Position numbers and translations under genes: made by a program. Positions 8,909 through 17,707 of a DNA stretch of 60,697 nt are shown here, one piece after another. The first letter of the stretch is position 1; every line of letters starts with the position of its first letter. Origin of the DNA: Nostoc sp. GT001 (GTDB taxonomy: Bacteria > Cyanobacteriota > Cyanobacteriia > Cyanobacteriales > Nostocaceae); NCBI RefSeq assembly GCF_030382115.1, contig NZ_JAUDRJ010000003.1, positions 991,997 to 1,052,693 of the forward strand. Direction: 5' to 3'. The notes below the pieces were generated by a model that was given only the letters and a program-made list of their open reading frames with translations, ran no database searches and was not told where the DNA came from.

Positions 8909-9211
8909 TTAATGTAGATCGCTTTTTAACGCTACTTTTTGCTCAGGGACGGAACTAGTTTTTGAATCGGACATGATAATACTGATCCTGCCGTCAGCCT
9001 CTATATACGCGAACTTCACGTCAGCTAAAAATTCTACACCTTGCTGACGTAACTTGCTCATCAATTCATCATCTGTAATTAACTCTCGTTGCAGATGGCG
9101 CTCAATCATCCGCCCATTTTTTACCAATAGCAGCAGTGGTGGATTCAGGAAACGTTGGAACTGGGGAAGTTTGTAACCCAACCAGTTCAGCAAGTAACTC
9201 CAAAAAATCAC
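8909..9211 (-). pseudogene. DUF421 (YetF-like) C-terminal fragment
   Basis: The 100 residues match the C-terminal soluble part of DUF421/YetF membrane proteins: PPLLLLVKNGRMIERHLQRE, a DDELMSKLRQQGV helix and a VKFAYIEADGRISII strand. The transmembrane helices normally found before this region are missing. The reading frame opens with GTG immediately after an in-frame TGA, and only 94 bases separate it from the next gene, so there is no room for the N-terminus. It is most likely a truncated gene; a functional short form cannot be excluded. Confidence 0.65.
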
Positions 9212-9305
9212 TCAACTGTGGCAAGAATAACTAATTGGCTGGACTGGATATTAAATACTTCCATATCTATCAGATTTACAAATATAAATCTCCAGTAATC
9301 AAGGA

Positions 9306-10328
9306 TTAAAATCGCTGATTTTTTCTTCTCTGCTTTAAGCGTTTGGGCTTTCTAAAATACTGAAAGAAGCGATTAATAAAGCGAGAAGATGGCTTTTTAT
9401 TTTTATTAGTTGATGCTTGTTCTCTTGGAGCCTTGCCATTATAGTTTGTGTTATCAGATACATGTACAGCATTTTTAGTTGGAACTATGCCGCTTCCATG
9501 CCTTCGGGAATAAACTTGAGTAAATTCTGCACCGAAGAAAAGAATCTGTGCGGCATAGTTAACCCAAGCTAAAACTACCACCAGTGAACCAGCAGCACCA
9601 TAAGTCGAGCCAAAGCTGCCATTACCCAAATATTGTCCTAATAAAAATTTCCCAATAGAGAATAAAACTGAAGTGAGAGCCGCTCCAACTAAAACATCAC
9701 TCCATGCAATTTTGACATCTGGTAAAACTTTAAAAATTAGTCCGAACAGTACTGTTGTGATTGCAAAAGAGATGATTAAATTAGCAATCTGCCAGATGAA
9801 ATCGAAACCTGGCAATAAGTTGCTAAAGTATGTAACTAATGTTGCTAATATCGTACTAATTACTAGAGAAACTAAAAGTAAAAAGCCAATTCCGATCACC
9901 ATTGCAAAGGACAAAACCCGGAGACGAATTATGTTATTTATGCCACGTCCAGGTTTGGGTTTAACTTCCCAAATCGTGTTCATGGCATCTTGCAACTCAG
10001 TAAATAAGCCTGTAGCACCCAATAACAGAACTAGGACACTAATAATCGAAGCGATCGCTCCTGTTTTTGGTTGGTTAGCATTTTTGATGGCTGTTTCGAG
10101 AAACTTTGCGCCATCTACCCCGACTAAACCTTGAATTTGCCCGACAATTTGACCTCTTGCCGCTTCCTCTCCAAATACTGCACCTGCGATCGCAATTACA
10201 ATAATTAGCAATGGTGCAATGGAAAAAATCGTGTAATAAGCTAACGCCGCTGCTAACCGTGAGGCTTTATCGTCACTCCATTCTTTGAATGTCTCTTGTA
10301 ATAACTTCCAAATTTCTTGCAAATTCAT
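9306..10328 (-). CDS. YihY/BrkB (UPF0761) family membrane protein
   Basis: A 340-residue inner-membrane protein. The opening (SRLAAALAYYTIFSIAPLLIIV) is diagnostic for the YihY/virulence factor BrkB family, and six hydrophobic helices follow to about residue 285. The last 55 residues are hydrophilic and very basic (Lys/Arg-rich), probably a cytoplasmic tail. The family has no firmly established biochemical role. The gene is single, with an inverted repeat 5' of it (10401-10438). Confidence 0.88.
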   Translation of the reverse strand: MNLQEIWKLLQETFKEWSDDKASRLAAALAYYTIFSIAPLLIIVIAIAGAVFGEEAARGQIVGQIQGLVGVDGAKFLETAIKNANQPKTGAIASIISVLVLLLGATGLFTELQDAMNTIWEVKPKPGRGINNIIRLRVLSFAMVIGIGFLLLVSLVISTILATLVTYFSNLLPGFDFIWQIANLIISFAITTVLFGLIFKVLPDVKIAWSDVLVGAALTSVLFSIGKFLLGQYLGNGSFGSTYGAAGSLVVVLAWVNYAAQILFFGAEFTQVYSRRHGSGIVPTKNAVHVSDNTNYNGKAPREQASTNKNKKPSSRFINRFFQYFRKPKRLKQRRKNQRF

Positions 10329-10400
10329 CCAATCAGTCTCCTTCTAGGGGATGTTGCTTAGTCCCTGATATATTGGATACTGATTTACTGAGTTGTGACA

Positions 10401-10438
10401 TCCTCCCAAGGGTATTGGTGAAACGTTCTTGGGGAGGA
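10401..10438. repeat. Inverted repeat TCCTCCCAAG / CTTGGGGAGGA
   Basis: A GC-rich hairpin with a roughly 17-base loop lies in the 369-bp gap 10329-10697. It resembles palindromes at the ends of IS200/IS605-like elements, but no transposase is near. The rest of the gap is occupied by the MITE at 10566-10699 and a short interspersed repeat near 10469-10498 (TCTACGGCGGGCGTAGC). Confidence 0.4.
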
Positions 10439-10565
10439 ATTTAGAATTTTATAGTCACATGACAACGCGATGTCTACGGCGGGCGTAGCTGCGGCGCTAA
10501 TTGGCGATAATAAAGATGCGCTGATGTTGATCCTATAGCAAAGTAATTTTTACCTAGAAGCAATG

Positions 10566-10699
10566 ATATCATGTCCGCTTGATTGCTTATTAAACCCGAA
10601 GAACCCCACCCCGCCCTGTGCTTTGTCTCCCCTCCCCACAGGCGGGGAGGGGTTGGGGGTGGGGTTATTTTATTATGGGTAATTTGGCGGACATAATAT
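10566..10699 (+). mobile_element. MITE-like element, family A (ATATCATGTCCGC ends)
   Basis: A 134-bp non-coding element whose ends read ATATCATGTCCGC and GCGGACATAATAT, an imperfect terminal inverted repeat. The inside is CCCCACCCC/GGGGTGGGG-rich with a central hairpin (CCTCCCCACAGGCGGGGAGG). A nearly complete inverted copy is at 33281-33419, and partial or interrupted copies are at 17597-17707, 30981-31090, 32701-33166 and 38919-38999. The last two bases of this copy form the A and T of the ATG of the next gene. Confidence 0.8.
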
Positions 10700-11339
10700 G
10701 ACACAGACCGCAGCAATTACAGAAGCGATTACCACTCTAGAGGATGCAGAAAATCGATTCGGTTTTGTCCGTGTTGAAAACGAGCAATTTTTCCCAGAGT
10801 GGTATGAGGGATTGTCTGAAATTACGGAAGCGGAAAAAGCTTCTGTGGATGTCGTGCGCCGCAGGTATCTCTATCACCGTGCCGGAGGTGATTTAGTAGA
10901 AGGGACAGTCATATTGTTGTTGGTGTCACCAATACTTGCACTCTCTGGATTTTACGATCCTCCTTTCAGAATTAAGGCTGAATCATCTGTGGAACTCATA
11001 CTGAATGATGGCGAGGAGATACTGCGCGGACGAATTGATGTTTTAGTGTTACAAGATCAATTGTGGGTGATGGTGTTGGAGTCGAAAAAAACCACACTCT
11101 CAGTTTGGTCGGCTGTACCGCAAGCTCTAGCTTATATGATGGCTAACCCCAATCCCAATAAACCTGTGTTTGGGATGGTGACGAATGGAGACGATATTTT
11201 ATTTGTCAAAGTGACGCAAACAAATACACCACAGTACGATTTGTCAAGAGTTTTTGCTCCATTTGCATCGGCGAGAGAACTGTACGCCGTTTTGCAAATT
11301 CTCAAGCGTATTGGTCAGTTAATTTCTCCTGCGTCTTAG
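10698..11339 (+). CDS. HsdR_N-like PD-(D/E)XK protein
   Basis: A 213-residue stand-alone protein resembling the type I restriction R-subunit N-terminal domain proteins common in cyanobacteria. A nuclease-like core is visible: a strand with Asp114 (GRIDVLVLQ) followed by the ESK motif (Glu128-Ser-Lys130 in VMVLESKK), the D-ExK arrangement of PD-(D/E)XK enzymes. The helix after it (VPQALAYMMANP) fits the fold. No HsdM, HsdS or helicase is nearby, so restriction activity is not implied. The ATG is formed partly by the end of the MITE upstream, and there is no evident ribosome binding site. Confidence 0.75.
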   Translation: MTQTAAITEAITTLEDAENRFGFVRVENEQFFPEWYEGLSEITEAEKASVDVVRRRYLYHRAGGDLVEGTVILLLVSPILALSGFYDPPFRIKAESSVELILNDGEEILRGRIDVLVLQDQLWVMVLESKKTTLSVWSAVPQALAYMMANPNPNKPVFGMVTNGDDILFVKVTQTNTPQYDLSRVFAPFASARELYAVLQILKRIGQLISPAS

Positions 11340-11393
11340 AGGTTGTTTGAAAATGTCAAGGTGGTAAGCTGTTCCACATTTAAATTGCATAAG

Positions 11394-11421
11394 CTGGGCG
11401 GGCAGGATGCCCACCCCACAA
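11394..11421. repeat. GGGCGGGCAGGATGCCCACCCC repeat copy
   Basis: A short palindromic intergenic repeat related to that at 7444-7503. The bases just after the upstream stop (AGAGGTTGTTTGAAAA, 11338-11353) resemble the terminus of the element at 46245-46373. Confidence 0.5.
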
Positions 11422-11471
11422 GAGTTATATTTAATTCGATTATGCAAATTAGATGTTTTTTAGCTTATTCC

Positions 11472-11541
11472 GAGTTCAGAGGCTCAACTTTCGAGTAAAA
11501 AGACTCAACTTCCGAGTTCAAAGGCTCAACTTCCGAGTTCA
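11472..11541 (+). repeat. 21-nt tandem repeat, three units plus a partial
   Basis: Units begin at 11472, 11493, 11514 and 11535, with consensus GAGTTCAAAGGCTCAACTTCC. A more diverged set of the same unit is at about 26701-26750. Non-coding; function unknown. The surrounding gap 11340-11580 holds no gene. Confidence 0.8.
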
Positions 11542-11580
11542 ATAAAGCAGGTACGCTACGAATTCACTGAACCCTTCTGC

Positions 11581-12006
11581 CTAGTTTGGGAAGTCAGAGA
11601 CCTTAGTAGCGCTAAAGTTGTAATCAACTCCTTGAGTAGCTGGATTACCTCTTGAGAACTCCCAAATGCTTAATTGTCCCCCGATCGCCAAACCGTTAGT
11701 TGAGAGCCATCCTGAATAAAACTGAAGTGGAACTCCATTAACTGTGACTAAAAATACTATACGGCGTGAGGAACTATTATAGAACCCCTGCAAGGGGAAT
11801 CCATTGACAGTGCCGGAGATAGTACCGTTTGCAGATTGTGTAATGTTAAGACTAGAATTACCCTCGTTTAGTATTGCACTCCACTGACCTGTAATGTTGC
11901 TTGGGTTAGCAGATTGTGAAAGGGCTACACCCGGCGATAACATCGTCATACCACCTAGCATTATGCCTGCTGCCAAACCTGCTGGCGTTGTAAGATTCGC
12001 TGACAT
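11581..12006 (-). CDS. Secreted protein, function unknown
   Basis: A 141-residue product with an N-terminal hydrophobic segment (LAAGIMLGGMTMLSPGVALSQSA) suggesting Sec export with cleavage near ALS/QSA. The mature part is rich in Asn, Ser and Gly and shows a regular beta pattern (GQWSAILNEGNSSLNIT, GTISGTVNGFPLQGFY), as in small beta-barrel or lipocalin-like secreted proteins. The ATG at 12006 is preferred over one 19 codons upstream because AGGAG lies 9 bases before it and the shorter form begins with a proper signal peptide. No family recognised. Confidence 0.7.
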   Translation of the reverse strand: MSANLTTPAGLAAGIMLGGMTMLSPGVALSQSANPSNITGQWSAILNEGNSSLNITQSANGTISGTVNGFPLQGFYNSSSRRIVFLVTVNGVPLQFYSGWLSTNGLAIGGQLSIWEFSRGNPATQGVDYNFSATKVSDFPN

Positions 12007-12167
12007 CAACTTTAACTCCTGTATTTTATTTTCAGTTGGACTAGTCTTGCACAATGAACCCACAAACTTATTCAGGGATTTAGGTCAGTAAATATACTGT
12101 TTATCTGTATTCTACCGTTTGTCTTTAATCCAACTGTTTCTCTTTAGATTTTTTTTATAAATAGCCT

Positions 12168-12452
12168 CTAAGCCGAAACCAAATCATTAGGAACCGCTCG
12201 TCGAATAACTTGAAATCGTTCACGAAGTTGTTCCTCGACAGTGACAATTGTAATTGCTACTTCGCTAGCGTCAATAATGTTTAGGCGACGAGCAATTTCT
12301 AAATTTCCTCTATCGAAAAGAGCGAATCTTTTTTCAGCGTGGAAGACACACATCACAAACTTTTCAAGCATAATTCGTGATGTGTTTATGAGGAGTTCGT
12401 GAGAGTTTCTGAAGCGCCTGCTCTGTTCTCGATTGAATATCTTAACAATCAA
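12168..12452 (-). pseudogene. PIN-domain (VapC-like) toxin fragment
   Basis: The second half of this frame (ALFDRGNLEIARR ... EVAITIVTVEEQLRERF ... VIRRA) matches the N-terminal third of cyanobacterial VapC-type PIN ribonucleases. The first catalytic Asp (normally DTDH just before the LF.RGN segment) is absent and the frame stops before the rest of the domain. The first 45 residues are not recognisable. No antitoxin gene adjoins it. It is interpreted as a dead fragment. Confidence 0.6.
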
Positions 12453-12510
12453 GAGCAGAGCATACGCGTTTACGCTTTTAACAAATAGATCAAGTTGAGC
12501 TTGGGGATGC

Positions 12511-13365
12511 CTACTTAGATGTAATGGCTAAACCAATGAAGTTACCTTTAGGTACATCGGCAATTTTAGTTGCAGTGCCAGTAGATAGGTTAATAGTGTA
12601 AAGACCTGAACCAGACAGTGCATAGCCAGTATTTTTGCCTTGTGCATTTGTAAAGATGTCGAACCCGCTTATCGGTGCAAAGTTAACACCAAGCTTGCCA
12701 ATCGTTCTGAGAGTGCCATCATTAGGTGGGTTTTGCAGTACTAACACGTCAAGATCGTAATCAATGCCAAAAAGTTGAGTTGATGTGGCTCCAGCAACCG
12801 AATTTATGTAAGCAACAGCGGTAATGTTGGGGTCAGCTGTGGCGTTGACATCATCAGTAGCATAAGCTAGGAGTTTATCGACAGTGACTGCACCAGTATC
12901 TACATTAGTACGGAAATTTTGGTCATTGCTACCTACTATCCGTAAGCGGTCTGGTACAGGATTAAAGTCAAACCCTGACTGAAATCCTCCATTAAAGCTG
13001 CTAGATAGTTTGCTCACAAAGGTAGCCTGACCAGTTCTAGAGTTGATCGTGTATATGTTGTCAGTATCTGTGACACCATAAAGCAGACCGTTTGCTGGAC
13101 GGAAGTCAATACCTTGTAAGTTGCCGTCAATTCCTTTAACTTTTATTGCTTTGGCAAACCCACTCGGATCTATATTTACAAGAGTATTGTTTGAGGTCAA
13201 GCCAATGAATCTTAAAGCAGACCATTTGCCTGTAACATTAATTTGAAGGATATCAGCTAATTTAGTGATCCCAACGTCAGCTGAAATTTTGTTAGCAGTC
13301 AAGCCAAGACTTGCAGTGACTACAGTAACGACAAGGGCAATTTTTCGTGTGATCAAAGCTTTCAT
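12511..13365 (-). CDS. Secreted DUF4394 domain protein
   Basis: A 284-residue protein with a Sec signal peptide (MKALITRKIALVVTVVTASLGLTA) and a single DUF4394 domain, a beta-propeller-like domain of unknown function. Diagnostic stretches are GIDFRPANGLLYGVTDTDNI, GFDFNPVPDRLRIVG (with NFRTNVDTGAV after it) and an AVAYINS / LFGIDYDLDVLV pair. The ATG at 13365 is chosen over an upstream TTG because GGAG is 6 bases before it. It is probably periplasmic or extracellular and lies alone. Confidence 0.85.
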   Translation of the reverse strand: MKALITRKIALVVTVVTASLGLTANKISADVGITKLADILQINVTGKWSALRFIGLTSNNTLVNIDPSGFAKAIKVKGIDGNLQGIDFRPANGLLYGVTDTDNIYTINSRTGQATFVSKLSSSFNGGFQSGFDFNPVPDRLRIVGSNDQNFRTNVDTGAVTVDKLLAYATDDVNATADPNITAVAYINSVAGATSTQLFGIDYDLDVLVLQNPPNDGTLRTIGKLGVNFAPISGFDIFTNAQGKNTGYALSGSGLYTINLSTGTATKIADVPKGNFIGLAITSK

Positions 13366-13760
13366 CCTACACTCCAAGATAAAATTTTCTGATTTTGATT
13401 CAGCAACGACCTATCCTTTACTAAAAGGATTAATGGTTAAAGCTTACTGATGACTACAGATTACACTGGAATCATTTTTGACAGGTTAAGACAAAATTAA
13501 TTCTGTCAATACTAGTTATGCCTAACCCGTCAAGAATACACTTAAATAAGAGTTTACTTAATGTTTTAGAGAAAAGATCCTACTTTTCCTACTTAACCCA
13601 CTTTCAAGTATTAGGTTCAACACGATACTGTGGAAGTTCCAAAGTAGATGCGATCGCACGACCCTATTCTCTAGTTTCCAGCCAAATATTGACTTTTAAA
13701 TTAGCCTTGTTGTTCTAGCTGCTGGGAACAGGAACTATCTGAGCGATAATAACAAGATTG
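13366..13760. other. Intergenic stretch without recognised gene
   Basis: These 395 bases lie between the start of the DUF4394 gene and the end of comM. They include a HIP1-like site (GCGATCGCACG at about 13650) and a small plus-strand open frame (13518-13718) without family resemblance or ribosome binding site. The promoter of the DUF4394 gene should lie in the first 100 bases. Confidence 0.5.
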
Positions 13761-15290
13761 CTACTGCATCCTATCTATCGTGCGATATTGAATCGCTTCC
13801 GCTACATGATTGGTTTTTAACTCATCTTCTCCTGCTAAATCTGCAATAGTTCGTGCTACTTTGAGAATGCGATCGCTTGCTCTTGCCGATAAGCCTAATT
13901 TTCTAATTGCTGCTTCTAATAAATTGCGGCTAAGATCATCTAACTTGCACCATTTCTGAAGATGACTACTTTGCAAATGGGCATTGCAACGCAGATTTCC
14001 TTCTCCTTGGAAACGGGTAATTGCGCGATCGCTTGCTTGTTGGACTCGTTCGCGTACTGATATTGATGTTTCTCCCGTCGGTTGTTGGGTAATTTCTTCT
14101 GGTTTCAATCGATTCACCGCAACTTGTAAATCAATTCGATCCATCAATGGCCCAGAAAGTTTTGCCCAATATTGCTCGCGTTGGCGGGGAGAACAAGTAC
14201 ATTGTTGAATAGTATCGCCATAGTAACCACAAGGACAAGGATTCGTACTTGCAACTAAAGTAAACTGCGCGGGAAACATTACCGATAGTTTGGTGCGGGA
14301 AATTGTGACGTAGCCATCTTCTAAAGGTTGGCGCAGAAATTCTAAAACATCTCGTTTAAATTCTGTCAGCTCATCCAAGAAAAGCACACCTCTGTGAGAT
14401 AATGATATTTCTCCAGGACGAGGGAAGCTACCACCACCCACAAGAGAAGGCCCGGATGCCGAGTGGTGTGGACTGCGAAAAGGGCGATCGCGTACTAATG
14501 AACCACGATTTTTCAATAAACCAGCTACCGAATGAATCCGAGTCACTTCTAAAGATTCGGCAAAACTCAACGGCGGTAAAATTCCTGGTAAGCGGCGTGC
14601 CAGCATGGTTTTCCCACTACCCGGCGGCCCGACAAAAATAAGATTATGCCCACCAGCCGCAGCAATTTCTAAAGCACGACGTGCATGAGCTTGTCCTTTG
14701 ACATCATGCAAATCTGCACTAGGGTAGGATACTGTTGTTGTCTGTGTTGTACTATCTATCTGCACAGGTTTGTAACGCCCCGGATTATTTAAAAAATCTA
14801 CCACCTCAGACAAATGCTTGCAGCCATAAACAGCTAAATCTTCAACCACTGCCGCTTCTTGAGCATTATCAGCAGGGAGAACTAAACCTGCAATTCCCAT
14901 CTTTTGGGCTGCTGCTGCGATCGGTAATACACCAGCCACGGGACGTAAACTGCCATCTAAAGAGACTTCGCCCAAAAATAGATAATCCCCCAACAAATCA
15001 GCGCTAACTTGCTCAGAAGCCGCCAAAATTCCTACACTAATAGGCAAATCAAAACAGGGGCCTTCTTTGCGTAAATCTGCCGGAGTTAAATTAATGACTA
15101 TTTTACGCATCGGAAAGGCAAAGCCAGTATTTTTCAAAGTTGCTTTGACTCTTTCTCTGGACTCTTGAATCGCTGAATCTGGAAGTCCCAAGACAACAAT
15201 TCCCGGTAATCCCCCTGACACATCGACTTCTACGCCTACTTTGACGGCATCGATGCCCACAATTGATGCACTCCAGACTCTAGCAAGCAT
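13761..15290 (-). CDS. comM: YifB/ComM family AAA+ ATPase (Mg-chelatase-like)
   Basis: A 509-residue member of the YifB/ComM family. In naturally transformable bacteria ComM is a hexameric helicase that promotes branch migration during DNA uptake recombination; many cyanobacteria carry it. Visible parts are the N-terminal Lon-like ChlI domain (about 1-170), the Walker A GPPGSGKT at 221-228, Walker B (GVLFLDEL), a zinc-finger-like Cys cluster (NPCPCGYYGD ... CTC) and the C-terminal Mg_chelatase_C domain (KLGLSARASDRILKVARTIADL). Length and order are normal. The gene is single. Confidence 0.95.
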   Translation of the reverse strand: MLARVWSASIVGIDAVKVGVEVDVSGGLPGIVVLGLPDSAIQESRERVKATLKNTGFAFPMRKIVINLTPADLRKEGPCFDLPISVGILAASEQVSADLLGDYLFLGEVSLDGSLRPVAGVLPIAAAAQKMGIAGLVLPADNAQEAAVVEDLAVYGCKHLSEVVDFLNNPGRYKPVQIDSTTQTTTVSYPSADLHDVKGQAHARRALEIAAAGGHNLIFVGPPGSGKTMLARRLPGILPPLSFAESLEVTRIHSVAGLLKNRGSLVRDRPFRSPHHSASGPSLVGGGSFPRPGEISLSHRGVLFLDELTEFKRDVLEFLRQPLEDGYVTISRTKLSVMFPAQFTLVASTNPCPCGYYGDTIQQCTCSPRQREQYWAKLSGPLMDRIDLQVAVNRLKPEEITQQPTGETSISVRERVQQASDRAITRFQGEGNLRCNAHLQSSHLQKWCKLDDLSRNLLEAAIRKLGLSARASDRILKVARTIADLAGEDELKTNHVAEAIQYRTIDRMQ

Positions 15291-15635
15291 TGCTTATATA
15301 ACAGTAAACCTTTAGAATCTCTAGCAGATGAGTTGGTAGATTGACATTAGTGAAACCACATAGACGATTTTTCGGAATTAAAGTTAGTTGTCTGTCCTAT
15401 TAATTTTGAGGGGCTGCTAGATCCCCGACTTCTTAAAGAAGTCGGGGATCTGAACACCACTAACCTCTCAAAACTTTTGGGACAGACTACTAGTGGTCTG
15501 TCAAGTTTAAATTGATGGGTAAGCAAGTTATTAGTAAGGACTTTAGTCCTTATTTTCTAAGCACTAAAGTGCTTACTACAAACCCTTAAAAGTACAAATA
15601 AGTCTCTTACAGCAATTCAAGAGGTAAAATAACTA
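15291..15635. repeat. Intergenic palindromic repeats before dctQ
   Basis: The 345-bp gap contains a perfect 14-bp-arm hairpin (AGATCCCCGACTTC, 15419-15451) that recurs at 17561-17593 and, decayed, near 33200. It is followed by a TAAGGACTTTAGTCCTTA palindrome (about 15535-15552) and an AAGCACTAAAGTGCTTACTACAA repeat (about 15559-15581). These are common Nostoc interspersed repeats. The dctQ promoter must lie within or after them. Confidence 0.6.
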
Positions 15636-16178
15636 TTGGAAAAATTATTAAAAATATCAAATATTATTGATAATTGCATTGAACGCATTGGTCGATTTAC
15701 CAGTTGGCTAGTACTAATAATGATCGTACTTGGCGTGTGGAATGTTATCGGGCGATATCTCGGAAGAATTAGCGGTAACAACTTTACTTCCAACGCCTAT
15801 ATAGAATCTCAATGGTACATTTTTGATTTAGTTTTCTTATTGGGAGCAGCTTACACCCTTAAGCACAACGAACACGTGCGGGTTGATATTTTTTACAGTA
15901 ATTGGCCGCCTCGGCGAAAGGCACTTGCAGACTTAGTAGGGACTATATTTTTCCTCATCCCATTTTGTATTATCACGATCGCTTTTTCTTGGGATGCGGT
16001 TGTGGCTTCATGGCTAATTAAGGAAGCCTCATCCGATCCTGGGGGATTGCCTCGTTACCCCATTAAAGCGATGATTATTGTCGGCTTTGTGCTGCTGATT
16101 TTCCAGGGAATTTCTCAGGCGATCAAAAACTTGGCAATTCTTCAAAGCAGGGAGGAAAATCATGACACTGGCTTATGA
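15636..16178 (+). CDS. dctQ: TRAP transporter small permease (DctQ-type)
   Basis: The four-helix small membrane subunit of a tripartite ATP-independent periplasmic transporter. The 180-residue product shows four hydrophobic segments and the family pattern (WLVLIMIVLGVWNVIGRY ... LVFLLGAAYTLKHNEHVRVDIFY), including the HVRVD motif. The start is a TTG with GAGGT 10 bases upstream; no in-frame ATG gives a complete first helix. Its 3' end overlaps dctM by 17 bases, which implies translational coupling. It works with DctM and with the binding protein encoded convergently at 17707-18813. Confidence 0.9.
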   Translation: MEKLLKISNIIDNCIERIGRFTSWLVLIMIVLGVWNVIGRYLGRISGNNFTSNAYIESQWYIFDLVFLLGAAYTLKHNEHVRVDIFYSNWPPRRKALADLVGTIFFLIPFCIITIAFSWDAVVASWLIKEASSDPGGLPRYPIKAMIIVGFVLLIFQGISQAIKNLAILQSREENHDTGL

Positions 16179-17499
16179 ATGGTTGGGGCCAGTGATGTTT
16201 GCTGGTGCTTTGGTGTTGCTGTCGCTGGGGTATCCGGTGGCTTTTTCTTTGGGTGGTGTGGCAATTTTATTTGGAATATTGGGAATCAGCTTAGGTGTCT
16301 TTGACCCAGTGTTTCTGACTGCCATGCCACAGCGGATTTTTGGCATCATGGCAAACTATACCTTATTAGCTATCCCTTATTTCATCTTCATGGGGGCAAT
16401 GCTGGAGAAATCGGGGATAGCGGAGAGACTCTTAGAAACGATGGGAATTTTGTTGGGACGCTTGCGCGGCGGACTGGCTTTAGCTGTGATTTTGGTGGGG
16501 GCGCTGTTAGCAGCAACTACTGGGGTAGTAGCGGCGACTGTGGTCGCGATGGGTTTGATTTCTCTGCCAATTATGCTCCGCTATGGTTACAGCAAAGAAT
16601 TAGCTACTGGTGTGATAGCTGCATCAGGAACCTTGGGGCAAATTATCCCGCCGAGTGTAGTGTTGGTAGTGCTGGGCGACCAATTGGGTGTATCGGTGGG
16701 CGATTTGTTCATCGGTTCGGTGATTCCCGGTTTGATGATGGCTAGTGCATTTGCCCTACACGTACTGATTGTGGCATTTTTGAAGCCAGATTTAGCACCA
16801 GCTTTACCTACTGAGGTCAGAGATATTGGTGGTAAAGCTTTGGGAAGGCGGGTAATTCAAGTGATGATACCGCCTTTGATACTGATTTTGTTGGTGCTAG
16901 GGAGTATATTTTTTGGTATTGCTACGCCGACAGAAGCGGGTGCAGTGGGTTGTGGTGGTGCGATCGCACTGGCGGCTGCTAATCGTCAACTTACCTTAGA
17001 ATCTCTGCGTCAAGTTTGTGATGCTACTTTGCGAATCACCAGCATGGTAGTTTTTATCTTATTTGGTTCTACAGCTTTTAGTTTAGTCTTTCGGGGATTA
17101 AATGGCGATCGCTTCATGTTTGATGTTCTCGCCAATCTTCCCGGTGGTAAAACTGGCTTTTTGATTGTCAGTATGGCGGTACTATTTATCCTCGGCTTTT
17201 TCATCGACTTTTTCGAGATTGCCTTTATTGTCGTGCCGTTGTTTGTACCAGTTGCCCAAAACTTAGGTATTGACTTGATTTGGTATGGTGTAGTTTTGGG
17301 AGCAAATTTGCAAACATCTTTCCTTACACCTCCCTTTGGCTTTGCCCTGTTTTACTTGCGTGGTGTCGCGCCGCCAGAAGTTACGACAAAGGATATCTAT
17401 CGTGGTGTAATACCATTTATTTTGTTGCAACTATTGGTGGTGGTGTTAATTATTGTTTTCCCCGGAATTGTCAGTTTCTTACCTTCTTTGGGAAACTAG
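16162..17499 (+). CDS. dctM: TRAP transporter large permease (DctM-type)
   Basis: The sodium-coupled translocation subunit of the TRAP transporter: 445 residues with about 12 helices. Diagnostic motifs include the loop TGVVAATVVAMGLISLP, the conserved GYSKELATGVIAASGTLGQIIPPS and the second-half EAGAVGCGGAI with LGANLQTSFLTPPFGFALFYLRG. A GGAGG ribosome site lies 6 bases before the ATG. Substrate specificity is set mainly by DctP. Confidence 0.95.
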   Translation: MTLAYEWLGPVMFAGALVLLSLGYPVAFSLGGVAILFGILGISLGVFDPVFLTAMPQRIFGIMANYTLLAIPYFIFMGAMLEKSGIAERLLETMGILLGRLRGGLALAVILVGALLAATTGVVAATVVAMGLISLPIMLRYGYSKELATGVIAASGTLGQIIPPSVVLVVLGDQLGVSVGDLFIGSVIPGLMMASAFALHVLIVAFLKPDLAPALPTEVRDIGGKALGRRVIQVMIPPLILILLVLGSIFFGIATPTEAGAVGCGGAIALAAANRQLTLESLRQVCDATLRITSMVVFILFGSTAFSLVFRGLNGDRFMFDVLANLPGGKTGFLIVSMAVLFILGFFIDFFEIAFIVVPLFVPVAQNLGIDLIWYGVVLGANLQTSFLTPPFGFALFYLRGVAPPEVTTKDIYRGVIPFILLQLLVVVLIIVFPGIVSFLPSLGN

Positions 17500-17560
17500 C
17501 GCTCTCCTAAGAATTGGTGTTTAGACTAGTGGTTCATCGCATTAATTTTGCGGATCTGCT

Positions 17561-17593
17561 AGATCCCCGACTTCTTGAAGAAGTCGGGGATCT
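17561..17593. repeat. Perfect hairpin repeat AGATCCCCGACTTC
   Basis: Same palindrome as at 15419-15451, here 62 bases after dctM and directly before a MITE fragment. It could act as a bidirectional terminator for dctM, although it lacks a T tract. Confidence 0.65.
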
Positions 17594-17596
17594 GAA

Positions 17597-17707
17597 CACC
17601 ACCCCGCCAAAGCTACGCTTTGTCTCCCCTCCCCGCTTGCGGGGAGGGGATTAAGGGGTGGGGTGTAATGACTGCGGTTAGCATAACTAATTACGCGGAC
17701 ATGATAT
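17597..17707 (+). mobile_element. Partial family A MITE between dctM and dctP
   Basis: It carries the right half of the family (CTTTGTCTCCCCTCCCC hairpin, GGGGTGGGGTG, GCGGACATGATAT end) but lacks the ATATCATGTCC left end; the AGATCCCCGACTTC hairpin stands there instead. The last T of the element is the first plus-strand base of the dctP stop codon (TAA read on the minus strand). Confidence 0.7.

Noticed and set aside
9673..10134. 153-residue plus-strand frame opposite the BrkB gene
   Set aside because: Antisense of a clear membrane-protein gene; composition follows its codons.
10698..11339. A restriction-modification system
   Set aside because: Only an HsdR_N-like domain is present; no helicase, methylase or specificity gene nearby.
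13518..13718. 66-residue plus-strand frame
   Set aside because: No homology pattern, no ribosome site, contains a HIP1-like site; probably chance.
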